Source of the DNA: Pelagerythrobacter marensis
Lineage (GTDB): Bacteria > Pseudomonadota > Alphaproteobacteria > Sphingomonadales > Sphingomonadaceae
DNA length: 64,000 bases
NCBI RefSeq assembly: GCF_001028625.1
Contig: NZ_CP011805.1
Location: 1,240,001 to 1,304,000, forward strand
Direction of reading: 5' to 3'
Shown: one piece after another, positions 8,945-17,147 of the stretch
Layout: each line of letters starts with the position of its first letter
Numbering within the stretch: the first letter of the stretch is position 1
The notes under the pieces: generated by a model
The model's input: only the letters and a program-made list of their open reading frames with translations
The model's database searches: none
Told to the model about the DNA's origin: nothing
Translations under genes and position numbers: made by a program

Positions 8945-11632
8945 TCAGGCCGAAACGGTATCCTCGATGGCGGCGCGGACTGCGGCAATCGCCGTGCCCG
9001 CTGCCGCTCCGTCGGGGCCGCCGCCCTGGGCCATGTCGGGACGGCCACCGCCGCCCTTCCCGCCCAGCGCCTCGACCCCGCGGCGCACGAGTGCGATCGC
9101 GTCGTAACGATCCGTCAGATCGTCGGTTACCGCGACGGCGATTGCCGCGCGCCCGCCGTTGACCGCAACCGCCGCGGCAATGCCCGATCCCAAGCGCTTC
9201 TTCGCTTCATCGAGAAGGCCGCGCAATTCCTTGGCGTCGAGCCCGTCGAGCACCTGCCCCGAAAACTTGACGCCGGCGACCTCTTCTTCGGCCGCACCCT
9301 GCGCGGGCGCACCCGCACCGCCGCCGCCGCCGAGCGCGATCTGTTTGCGCGCTTCGGCCAGTTCGCGTTCGAGCCGCTTGCGTTCGTCGACCAGTGCGGC
9401 AACCCGCGCCTCGACTTCATCGGGCGCGGACTTGAGCGTTCCGGCAACCGATTTCAGCGCCTCCTCGCGGCCCACCAGCCACTGGCGTGCCGCCTCACCG
9501 GTCAGCGCCTCTATCCGGCGCACACCGGATGACACCGCGCTTTCGGAAACGATGCGGAACAGGCCGATGTCGCCGGTAGCGCGAACATGGGTGCCGCCAC
9601 ACAGTTCCACCGAGTAAGTCCGGTCCTGCCCGTCGTCGCCCCGGGCCTGGCGGCCCATCGACAGGACGCGCACTTCATCACCATACTTCTCGCCGAACAG
9701 CGCGAGAGCGCCCGCTTCGACCGCTTCATCCGGGCTCATAAGCCGGGTCTGAACCGTTTCGTTGGCGCGGATTTCCGCGTTCACTTCAGCCTCGATCGCC
9801 GCGATGTCTTCAGCGCTGAGCGGACGCGGGTGGGAGAAATCGAACCGGAAGCGCTCGGCGGCGACCAGCGAACCCTTCTGCGTGACGTGGCTGCCCAGGC
9901 GGTTGCGCAGGGCGGCGTGGACGAGGTGAGTCGCCGAATGGTTGGCGCGGATGCGATCGCGCCGTTCGGCATCGACCGTCATGTGCACACTGTCGCCCAC
10001 GGCGACCGCGCCGCTTTCGACCCGCCCGTGGTGGGCGTGGAGCCGGCCAAGCGGCTTCGAGGTGTCGGACACCGCGATCTTCAGCCCTTCGGGCGTGAAG
10101 ATGGTGCCAGCATCGCCCGACTGGCCGCCGCTTTCGCCATAGAACGGGGTCTGGTTGGTGAGGACGATCACATCCTCACCCGCTTTCGCGCTGATGACTT
10201 CGGCGCCGTCGCGCACGATCGCGACCACCTGGCCTTCGCCCTCGGTCGCCGAATAGCCGGTGAATTCGGTGCTGCCCTCCCGCTCGGCAATGTCGAACCA
10301 CAGCTCGCCATCGGCGGCTTCGCCCGATCCCTTCCAGGCGGCGCGGGCAGCGGCCTTCTGCCGCTCCATCGCGGCTTCGAAACCTGCGCGATCCACGCCG
10401 ATGCCGCGCGCGCGCAGCGCATCTTCGGTCAGATCGTAGGGGAAACCATACGTATCGTAGAGCTTGAACGCGGTTTCGCCTTCCAGCTCCCCACCCTCGC
10501 CCATCGCGGCGGTTTCTTCGTCGAGCAAGCGCAGACCCTTTTCCAGCGTGCGGCGGAACTGGGTTTCTTCACGCTCCAGCACTTCCTCGATCAGGGCCTG
10601 GCCGCGCTGCAGCTCGGGGTAGGCCTGGCCCATTTCGGTCACCAGTGCGGGGACGAGGCGGTGCATCAGCGGCTGATCGGCACCCAGCAGATGCGCGTGG
10701 CGCATGGCGCGGCGCATGATCCGGCGCAGGACATAGCCGCGCCCTTCGTTCGACGGCAGGACGCCGTCGGCCATCAGAAAACCGCTCGACCGCAGGTGGT
10801 CGGCAATCACCCGATGGCTCGCACGACTGTCGCCCTGGGCGGCAACGCCGGTCAGGCTTTCGCTGGCGGCGATCAGTTCGCGGAAAGTGTCGGTATCGTA
10901 ATTGTCGTGGACGCCCTGCATGACCGCGGCGATCCGTTCCAGCCCCATGCCGGTGTCGATGCTGGGTTTGGGCAGATCGGCACGGGTTCCGTCGGCCGAC
11001 TGCTCGAACTGCATGAAGACGAGGTTCCAGATCTCGATGAACCGGTCCCCGTCCTCGTCCGGCGATCCGGGCGGGCCGCCGGGGATGTGGTCGCCGTGGT
11101 CGTAGAACACTTCGCTGCACGGGCCACAGGGGCCGGTTTCGCCCATCGACCAGAAATTGTCGCTGGTGGCGATGCGGATGATCCGTTCTTCCGGCAGGCC
11201 GGAAATCTTGCGCCAGAGATCGAACGCCTCGTCATCGGTATGGAAAACCGTGGCCGTCAGCCGATCGGCGGACAGACCCCATTCCTTCGTCAGCAGGGTC
11301 CAGGCGTTTTCGATCGCCTGTTCCTTGAAATAATCGCCGAACGAGAAATTGCCCAGCATCTCGAAGAACGTGTGATGGCGCGCGGTATAGCCGACGTTGT
11401 CGAGATCGTTGTGCTTGCCCCCAGCCCGAACGCACTTCTGGCTGCTCACCGCGGTTGGCCCCGGCGGCGCTTCCAGCCCGGTAAAGACGTTCTTGAACGG
11501 CACCATCCCCGCGTTGACGAACATCAGCGTCGGGTCGTTGTAAGGCACCAGCGGCGCGCTGGGCACCGGGGTGTGGCCGTGGCCGGCGAAATAGTCGATG
11601 AAGGACCGGCGTATATCGTTGGTCGAAGTCAT
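8945..11632 (-). CDS. alaS: Alanyl-tRNA synthetase
   Basis: 895 aa from ATG 11632, typical length. Class II synthetase charging tRNA-Ala. In order: catalytic core starting IRRSFIDYFAGHGH with VNAGMVPFKNVF; the tRNA-recognition region; the editing domain with Zn ligands in NHSATHLVHAALR and CGGTHVRATGDIG, which clears mischarged Ser/Gly; and the C-terminal oligomerisation domain with the Gly-rich segment GGKGGGGRPDMAQGGG. The linker before the C-terminal domain carries a Gly/Ala-rich insert. No Shine-Dalgarno is visible; a 6-bp hairpin (11633-11654) directly abuts the start codon. Confidence 0.97.
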   Translation of the reverse strand: MTSTNDIRRSFIDYFAGHGHTPVPSAPLVPYNDPTLMFVNAGMVPFKNVFTGLEAPPGPTAVSSQKCVRAGGKHNDLDNVGYTARHHTFFEMLGNFSFGDYFKEQAIENAWTLLTKEWGLSADRLTATVFHTDDEAFDLWRKISGLPEERIIRIATSDNFWSMGETGPCGPCSEVFYDHGDHIPGGPPGSPDEDGDRFIEIWNLVFMQFEQSADGTRADLPKPSIDTGMGLERIAAVMQGVHDNYDTDTFRELIAASESLTGVAAQGDSRASHRVIADHLRSSGFLMADGVLPSNEGRGYVLRRIMRRAMRHAHLLGADQPLMHRLVPALVTEMGQAYPELQRGQALIEEVLEREETQFRRTLEKGLRLLDEETAAMGEGGELEGETAFKLYDTYGFPYDLTEDALRARGIGVDRAGFEAAMERQKAAARAAWKGSGEAADGELWFDIAEREGSTEFTGYSATEGEGQVVAIVRDGAEVISAKAGEDVIVLTNQTPFYGESGGQSGDAGTIFTPEGLKIAVSDTSKPLGRLHAHHGRVESGAVAVGDSVHMTVDAERRDRIRANHSATHLVHAALRNRLGSHVTQKGSLVAAERFRFDFSHPRPLSAEDIAAIEAEVNAEIRANETVQTRLMSPDEAVEAGALALFGEKYGDEVRVLSMGRQARGDDGQDRTYSVELCGGTHVRATGDIGLFRIVSESAVSSGVRRIEALTGEAARQWLVGREEALKSVAGTLKSAPDEVEARVAALVDERKRLERELAEARKQIALGGGGGAGAPAQGAAEEEVAGVKFSGQVLDGLDAKELRGLLDEAKKRLGSGIAAAVAVNGGRAAIAVAVTDDLTDRYDAIALVRRGVEALGGKGGGGRPDMAQGGGPDGAAAGTAIAAVRAAIEDTVSA

Positions 11633-11654
11633 GCCAGCGCAGTTAGTTGCTGGC
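11633..11654 (-). promoter_or_regulatory. Hairpin abutting the alaS start codon
   Basis: GCCAGC (11633-11638) pairs with GCTGGC (11649-11654) over a 10-nt loop. On the mRNA the stem ends at the base before the alaS AUG, where a ribosome-binding site would normally lie. E. coli AlaRS represses its own gene through a palindrome, so autoregulation is conceivable, but that is inference. Confidence 0.4.
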
Positions 11655-11733
11655 GCACCGCGGGACAAGCGGATTAAGCCCGGCGGTCCCCGGCCGAGTG
11701 CCCGAATGCGGCACTCAGGCAGGGACGCAGCGG

Positions 11734-12561
11734 CTATGCAGGTGCTTGCGCGCGGACCAGCCAGGCCGCGCCGCCGAACGCGATGCGGCCGTCTTCGACC
11801 CGTTCTGCCAGAAAGGCGCGCAGCCGTGCGATGTAATCCTCACGCGTCGGCGGGTCCATCTGCGCCGCGGCCCGCGCGGCCGGGCCGATGACCAGGAAGT
11901 AGGACAGCGCATCTTCCACCGGATCGCTCCCCTCCCCCGCAATATAAGGAAAATCGACCGGCTCGAACGTCGGATCGCGCCAGCTCGCGCGGGTGAGGAT
12001 ATCGCGCACATAGTCGGGATCGGCAAAGGCGAACGGGCCGGGCTGGCCGGGCGGCGGCGGTGCACCCGCTCCGCCAGGGGAGAGCGACGCGAGACCGCTT
12101 GCCCAGGTATTTTCAGCCGCAGAACGGAAGCAGCTGAACACGAGATTCGCGTTCGGCGCCGCTATTTCGGCGAGATGGGTGAAGGCGGCCACCGGGTCGG
12201 CGAAGAACATCACCCCGTGGCGCGATACCAGAAGATCGGGCGCGAACCCCGCGCGCGACCACTGCGCCGCATCGCCCGTTTCGAACGCGACGTTCGCCGC
12301 GTTTTCGCTGCGGCTTCTCGCCACTGCCAGCAATTCCGCACTGACATCGACGCCGACGACTTGCGTGTCCGGCCGGCGGGATGCGAGTGCCAGCGATATC
12401 TCGCCCGCACCGCAACCGATGTCGAGCACGCGGCTGTGAGGGCGGGCGGCGGCGGCATCGAGCAACTGCCGGGTAAGTGCGGAAAAGCTGCGATCGGTAC
12501 GCCGCCATTCGTCTGCCCAACTGCGCCCGGCGCGCCCTTCCCATTCGAATTTTTCGGTCAT
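11734..12561 (-). CDS. Class I SAM-dependent methyltransferase
   Basis: 275 aa. Motif I VLDIGCGAGEISLALA (about residues 45-60) and the acidic end of strand 2 (VVGVDVS) form the SAM pocket of a Rossmann-fold methyltransferase of the Methyltransf_11/25 type. The substrate is unknown; the rest of the protein carries no diagnostic motif. It lies between alaS and recA on the same strand, 101 bp before alaS, so it may be transcribed with alaS. A 7-bp hairpin (11696-11716) lies just past its stop. Confidence 0.8.
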   Translation of the reverse strand: MTEKFEWEGRAGRSWADEWRRTDRSFSALTRQLLDAAAARPHSRVLDIGCGAGEISLALASRRPDTQVVGVDVSAELLAVARSRSENAANVAFETGDAAQWSRAGFAPDLLVSRHGVMFFADPVAAFTHLAEIAAPNANLVFSCFRSAAENTWASGLASLSPGGAGAPPPPGQPGPFAFADPDYVRDILTRASWRDPTFEPVDFPYIAGEGSDPVEDALSYFLVIGPAARAAAQMDPPTREDYIARLRAFLAERVEDGRIAFGGAAWLVRAQAPA

Positions 12562-12678
12562 GTCTCTGCACCTGCTCCTGCATGAGGGAGGAGCGGCGCG
12601 ATCTGGCCCGCAGCGCCCGCCATCCCGGTCAATCGAACAGCCGGATCGCTAACGCGCCGGGCGCATCGGCGCAAAAGA

Positions 12679-12719
12679 AAAGCCGGCGCGGGTCAAACTG
12701 TGACACACACGCCGGCTTT
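12679..12719 (-). terminator. recA terminator
   Basis: 10-bp stem (12679-12688 with 12710-12719) about 43 nt downstream of the recA stop. On the minus strand it is followed by TTCTTTTG, giving an intrinsic terminator for recA. Confidence 0.7.
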
Positions 12720-12761
12720 CCGTTTTCCCGGGTGCAATGCGCACCCGCTTGAGGCGATGGA

Positions 12762-13820
12762 TCAATCGTCCGCGTCCGGACCCGTCATCATCTCCTCGGC
12801 GACTTCGTCGGTCCGGCCGCGGATCGCGGCTTCCAACCTGTCGCAAACTTCTGGATTGTCCTTGAGATACTGCTTGGCGTTTTCGCGGCCCTGCCCGATG
12901 CGGATCGAATCGTAACTGAACCAGCTACCCGATTTCTCCACGATCCCGGCCTTGACCCCGAGATCGAGGATCTCGCCAATCTTCGAAATGCCCTGGCCAT
13001 ACATGATATCGAATTCGACCTGCTTGAACGGCGGAGCGACCTTGTTCTTGACCACTTTCACCCGAGTCGAATTGCCGACGATCTCGTCGCGATCCTTGAT
13101 CTGACCGGTGCGGCGAATGTCGAGCCGCACGCTAGCGTAGAACTTCAGCGCATTGCCGCCGGTGGTGGTTTCAGGATTGCCGTACATCACGCCGATCTTC
13201 ATCCGCAGCTGGTTGATGAAGATCACCATTGTCTTCGATCGGCTGATCGAACCGGTCAGCTTGCGCAGCGATTGCGACATCAGCCGGGCCTGCAGGCCGA
13301 CATGGCTATCGCCCATCTCGCCTTCGATTTCCGCCCGGGGAACCAGCGCAGCAACCGAATCGACCACCAGCACGTCAATCGCATTTGAGCGCACCAGCGT
13401 ATCGGTGATTTCCAGCGCCTGTTCGCCCGTATCGGGCTGCGAGACGATCAGTTCTTCGATGTCGACGCCCAGCTTCTTGGCATAGACCGGATCGAGCGCG
13501 TGTTCGGCATCGACGAAAGCGGCGGTGCCGCCGTTCTTCTGCGCTTCGGCGATGACATGCAGCGCCAGCGTGGTCTTGCCCGAGCTTTCCGGCCCATAGA
13601 CTTCGATCACGCGGCCTTTCGGCAGGCCGCCAACGCCCAGCGCGATATCGAGGCCAAGCGATCCGGTGGAAATCGCTTCCACCTGCATCGCTTCCTTCTG
13701 GCCCAGTTTCATCGCCGAGCCTTTGCCGAACGCACGATCGATCTGCGCGAGCGCGGCATCGAGTGCCTTTTGACGGTCCACGTTGCTTTCCTTCTCAACC
13801 AGCTTCAGTTCCGCCGCCAT
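12762..13820 (-). CDS. recA: RecA recombinase
   Basis: 352 aa. Forms ATP-dependent filaments on single-stranded DNA for strand exchange and triggers LexA self-cleavage. Walker A GPESSGKTT (76-84), Walker B in IDVLVVDSVAALVPRAE, the L2-side motif NQLRMKIGVMYGNPETTTGG and the KVVKNKVAPPF stretch are intact. The C-terminus ends in an acidic tail (EEMMTGPDADD), usual for RecA. A consensus promoter with an overlapping LexA box lies upstream, so it is SOS-induced. Confidence 0.98.
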   Translation of the reverse strand: MAAELKLVEKESNVDRQKALDAALAQIDRAFGKGSAMKLGQKEAMQVEAISTGSLGLDIALGVGGLPKGRVIEVYGPESSGKTTLALHVIAEAQKNGGTAAFVDAEHALDPVYAKKLGVDIEELIVSQPDTGEQALEITDTLVRSNAIDVLVVDSVAALVPRAEIEGEMGDSHVGLQARLMSQSLRKLTGSISRSKTMVIFINQLRMKIGVMYGNPETTTGGNALKFYASVRLDIRRTGQIKDRDEIVGNSTRVKVVKNKVAPPFKQVEFDIMYGQGISKIGEILDLGVKAGIVEKSGSWFSYDSIRIGQGRENAKQYLKDNPEVCDRLEAAIRGRTDEVAEEMMTGPDADD

Positions 13821-13874
13821 CGCATGGCCTCCTTCGCTTGCCTAGGGCTTCGATCCCGTTATCGACCGGAGCCC

Positions 13875-13903
13875 ATTGTATTCGATTTGTTCCACCAGAA
13901 CAA
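13875..13903 (-). promoter_or_regulatory. recA promoter
   Basis: On the minus strand, TTGTTC (13898-13903), 17-nt spacer, TACAAT (13875-13880). The -35 box lies inside the LexA operator, so LexA would exclude RNA polymerase. Confidence 0.8.
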
Positions 13904-13912
13904 GTGCGGAAC
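13898..13912 (-). promoter_or_regulatory. LexA box (SOS operator) of recA
   Basis: Exact match to the alphaproteobacterial LexA operator GTTC-N7-GTTC, read on the minus strand (13912 to 13898), 78 bp upstream of recA. Confidence 0.9.
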
Positions 13913-13967
13913 AAATCTTTTTTTCGGCAGAGAGGAAATTAACGCAAATTCAGCTATTTACGTGGAT

Positions 13968-15572
13968 TCACTGGTCGGAAGAACGCACACGCCAGCGGAT
14001 TTTCCGATCCGAATTGGCGGGAATTGTGGTTTCGATCTCGCGCATACCGTCGCGGACGCTGCCGGTGCCCCTGCCGCGCACGTCCCAGTACGCGCTCCAC
14101 CCCAGCGCGATCCGCACGGTGACCGGCGTCGGCAGGGCGTTGGTGATTTCGGCTTCCATCCTGTTCCACTTGCGCGGCTTTTCATCCGGGTCATGCTTGC
14201 TCGTGCGGCGACAGGCGGCCTGGACCTGCGGGCTGGTGCCGAGCGCGATTTCCACGTCCTGCCCTTCCGCATGATCGCGCAGGTTTTCCTCCCCGACCAG
14301 CAAGGGCCCGTACGAAGACGGTTCGAAGATCGCCACTCCGCCCGAAGGCAGGGCAACGCCCAGGCCATGTTCTTCATCGTTCACCGTTTCCAGCATTCGC
14401 GCGGCGGGCCGGAAGCCTTCGGCCGACTGACCGGGAGGGCAGCCGATCTCGTAAACGAGACGACCGTCGATCCGCTCCTTGCGCAGGAACGCCACCTGTT
14501 TCAGCCCCTTGGCTGCAACGGTGATCGGTTCGGGGACGCGGTAGAGCTTGAGATCGCCCAGTTCCTCTTCCCCTGCCATAACCGGCGCGACTTCCGCGCG
14601 CTTCGCCGCGGTTACTTCGATTGCCGCATCGTCCATCCGCGCCATCATCGGTGCGGGTGGCGGTGGAGGTGGGGGCCCGGGCGCATATGCCTGCCTGGCG
14701 CGATACCGTATCGGCGACCCGCTGGCCGTGCTGCCCAGCGGATAGCAGGTCAGGCGCAACCGCTCCGCCTGAGGCGGGGCGGCCAGCGCCTCGAAATCGC
14801 TTTCGACGTTGAGCGTGCCCGCCACTGCCATCAGCTCGGCATCGGGGAAGCTCTGCCCGTTATCGTTGAGCAGTGTGAGCCACGAGGTGAGCGCGAGATC
14901 CACGCCGCCCTGCCCGTCACCCTGCCCCAGAGTGGCGACGTAATTCGCCTGCCAGTCGAACCCCCAGGCGAGATAAGTCAGCACCACGCGATAGGTTCCG
15001 CCGCTGGCATCGCGCGTGTCGATCGAGAACACCGGCTGGGCGGAAAGCCCGGTCGGCACGCGGTCGAACGTCAGCGTTTCGGGCAAGCCGGCGCAACGCA
15101 CCGCCTCGAACCCCTCGCCCGTTTGCAGGACCAGGCCGCCGTCGGCACGGGTCCGCACGATGGCCTGTTCGCTCCGCGCCCGTCCGGTTGCGGGATTGGT
15201 GCGGGTGATCGTAACCCGGTTTCCCAGCATTCCGTTGACCAGCGCACCGGGCGAAAGCAGTTCCGCGTTGCGGTTTTTCTCGATCGTTCCGCCGGGCAGA
15301 CCGGTGACGATCGCGCTGACCGCGACCATCCCTTCGGCCACCCCTTCGAACCGCACCGTGCTTTCCCCCGGCGGCAGCGTGACCGTGCGCGTTTCGCTGA
15401 CCATCGCAAAGCCTTTCGGCCAGTCGCGATCCATTTCCTCGTCCGCATCGCGGCCGGGATCGCGATAGACGGTCACCGCCAGGGCTTCGGGGTCCGAAGC
15501 CTCGACCGTCTGGCGCGCGCCGGCCACATCCGGCACGATCGCCAGCGCGAACAGGATCGCGGCCCGCCGCAT
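13968..15572 (-). CDS. Secreted DUF4139 domain protein (second of a tandem pair)
   Basis: 534 aa from ATG 15572 with a signal peptide (MRRAAILFALAIVPDVAGARQ). It has the N-terminal beta domain and C-terminal DUF4139 region ending ETTIPANSDRKIRWRVR, as in the mucoidy-inhibitor/DUF4139 family of extracytoplasmic beta-rich proteins of unknown role. A Pro-rich run (GPPPPPPPAP) separates the halves. It is a divergent paralogue of the gene 14 bp upstream, with shared blocks such as TRTNPATG and WTLPVP-like ends. Transcription as one unit with that gene is likely. Confidence 0.8.
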   Translation of the reverse strand: MRRAAILFALAIVPDVAGARQTVEASDPEALAVTVYRDPGRDADEEMDRDWPKGFAMVSETRTVTLPPGESTVRFEGVAEGMVAVSAIVTGLPGGTIEKNRNAELLSPGALVNGMLGNRVTITRTNPATGRARSEQAIVRTRADGGLVLQTGEGFEAVRCAGLPETLTFDRVPTGLSAQPVFSIDTRDASGGTYRVVLTYLAWGFDWQANYVATLGQGDGQGGVDLALTSWLTLLNDNGQSFPDAELMAVAGTLNVESDFEALAAPPQAERLRLTCYPLGSTASGSPIRYRARQAYAPGPPPPPPPAPMMARMDDAAIEVTAAKRAEVAPVMAGEEELGDLKLYRVPEPITVAAKGLKQVAFLRKERIDGRLVYEIGCPPGQSAEGFRPAARMLETVNDEEHGLGVALPSGGVAIFEPSSYGPLLVGEENLRDHAEGQDVEIALGTSPQVQAACRRTSKHDPDEKPRKWNRMEAEITNALPTPVTVRIALGWSAYWDVRGRGTGSVRDGMREIETTIPANSDRKIRWRVRSSDQ

Positions 15573-15586
15573 CGCCGCCGGCCCGC

Positions 15587-17065
15587 TCAGAACCGCGTTT
15601 CGTAAGTTACGCGGAACTCGCGCTTGCCTTCGGCCGGAACGGGTATCGTCCACTTGCGCCGATCCACATTGAGCTGATCGCCCGGCAAATCTTCGCTGAC
15701 GATGCGGTAATCGTTGCCCCACCAGCCCCGGTCCATCCCGGCCTGGACCAGATCGACCTCTACCGGGGTGCCCTTGGCGTTGGAGAGGGTGTAGCGCATC
15801 GTCGTGCGATAGAAGCGCTTGGGCCGTTCGACATCGACCTGTTCGACCACTTCACCGTCACGGATCACCCGATAGCGCGCGCTGCGTTCCCACTCCGACG
15901 CGGTGATCGTTTCGCGGCTTTCGACTTCGGCCTGGAGCATGACGTCGAACGCATCGCCGGTCTTCAGGCTCAGCTCGCTGCCCATCGGCGTATGGCCGAT
16001 CGCATTTTCACCGATGAACTGCGCGTTGCCCTGACTGTCCCGCTGGTAAAAGCGCACGGTGCCGGCCGGCAGAGCATCGCCCAGCCCGCCGTCGCGCGAA
16101 GAGGAAAAGGCGATCTCGCTCGATACGTTGACCGGCCTGGAATCGCTCGCCATCCAGCCAACCGTGCGGGCATAGACCTTGCGCGCCGGAACGCCCTGCA
16201 CGTCGAGGAAGCTGACCTGCTTGGTCTGATTGTTCGCGATCGTGGTGCGCGCGCCGATCGGATAGAGGTAGAAGTCGCCGACCTGTTCGCGCCCTGAATT
16301 TTCCGTGCCCGGCCGTACCATGCCACTCCGCGAATTGCGCGCGCTTCCGCGGCCCGGACTGCCGGCGATCAGCAGGGTATCGGCGGAATGGAAAGTCGTC
16401 CCGCTGTCGTTGGTCAGCGTGACCCAGCCCTGCATGTCGATCGTGCCGTTCGCCTCGTCATAGAGCGAGACGTAATCCGCCGACCAGCCCAGCCCGCCGG
16501 TGAGATAGCGGATCGAGGCAGGGCGCGTACCCGCCCGCATACTGTCCACCGTTACCGAAAGCGTGGGCCGCGCGCGCAAGTTGGGCGGCACCCGGTCGAA
16601 CACGGCGCGCACCGGCAGGCCATCGTCACGCAGCACTTCGATCCTATTGCCGATCCGAACCACCACGCCCCCGGCGGTGGACAGCACCGTTGCCCGCTCG
16701 CGCGTTTCGGCCCCCGTCGCGGGATTGGTGCGAACGAGCGTGACGGTCTGGCCTATGGCCTTTTCCATCAGCTTGGTCGGCGTCAGCAGATCGAAATCGA
16801 AATTCTGTTCGACGATTGCCGCGCCATCGGCATTGAAGCTGAGCGTTTCGGGGCGAATTTCGGCGGAAACATCGGGAAATTCGATCCGGCTGCGCCCCTG
16901 CGCGATCGGCAATTGCCGAACATCCTGCACCAGCGCCTGCCCATTGTTGTAGATGGTGACCGAAACGTCGCCCTGCGCGGTTTCGTCCGTCGCGCCCTGC
17001 CCCACTGCCGCGGGGGCGAGGGCAATGAGCGACAGCGCGCTGCAGGCGGCAAAAGTACGAAGCAT
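15587..17065 (-). CDS. Secreted DUF4139 domain protein (first of a tandem pair)
   Basis: 492 aa with a clear signal peptide cleaved after VGQ. Opens with DVSVTIYNNGQALVQDVRQLPI, the typical start of the DUF4139 family, and closes with PVPAEGKREFRVTYETRF, resembling an exported beta protein. Middle blocks include LTGGLGWSADYVSLYDE and QGWVTLTNDSGTTF. The function of the family is not established. It lies upstream of a paralogue on the same strand; the two share about the same domain order with different lengths. Cell location is probably periplasm or outer membrane. Confidence 0.82.
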   Translation of the reverse strand: MLRTFAACSALSLIALAPAAVGQGATDETAQGDVSVTIYNNGQALVQDVRQLPIAQGRSRIEFPDVSAEIRPETLSFNADGAAIVEQNFDFDLLTPTKLMEKAIGQTVTLVRTNPATGAETRERATVLSTAGGVVVRIGNRIEVLRDDGLPVRAVFDRVPPNLRARPTLSVTVDSMRAGTRPASIRYLTGGLGWSADYVSLYDEANGTIDMQGWVTLTNDSGTTFHSADTLLIAGSPGRGSARNSRSGMVRPGTENSGREQVGDFYLYPIGARTTIANNQTKQVSFLDVQGVPARKVYARTVGWMASDSRPVNVSSEIAFSSSRDGGLGDALPAGTVRFYQRDSQGNAQFIGENAIGHTPMGSELSLKTGDAFDVMLQAEVESRETITASEWERSARYRVIRDGEVVEQVDVERPKRFYRTTMRYTLSNAKGTPVEVDLVQAGMDRGWWGNDYRIVSEDLPGDQLNVDRRKWTIPVPAEGKREFRVTYETRF

Positions 17066-17147
17066 CGATGCAGTCTCCCTTTGCCAGCTCCGGCATCATC
17101 CGGCCGAAGGGCTCCCGCATGCAGGCTAGCCGTCTTCGCCCAACCTG

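Noticed and set aside
9587..11677. 696-aa open frame antisense to alaS
   Set aside because: Shadow of a high-GC gene: the opposite strand encodes the complete alanyl-tRNA synthetase; no ribosome-binding site or family match.
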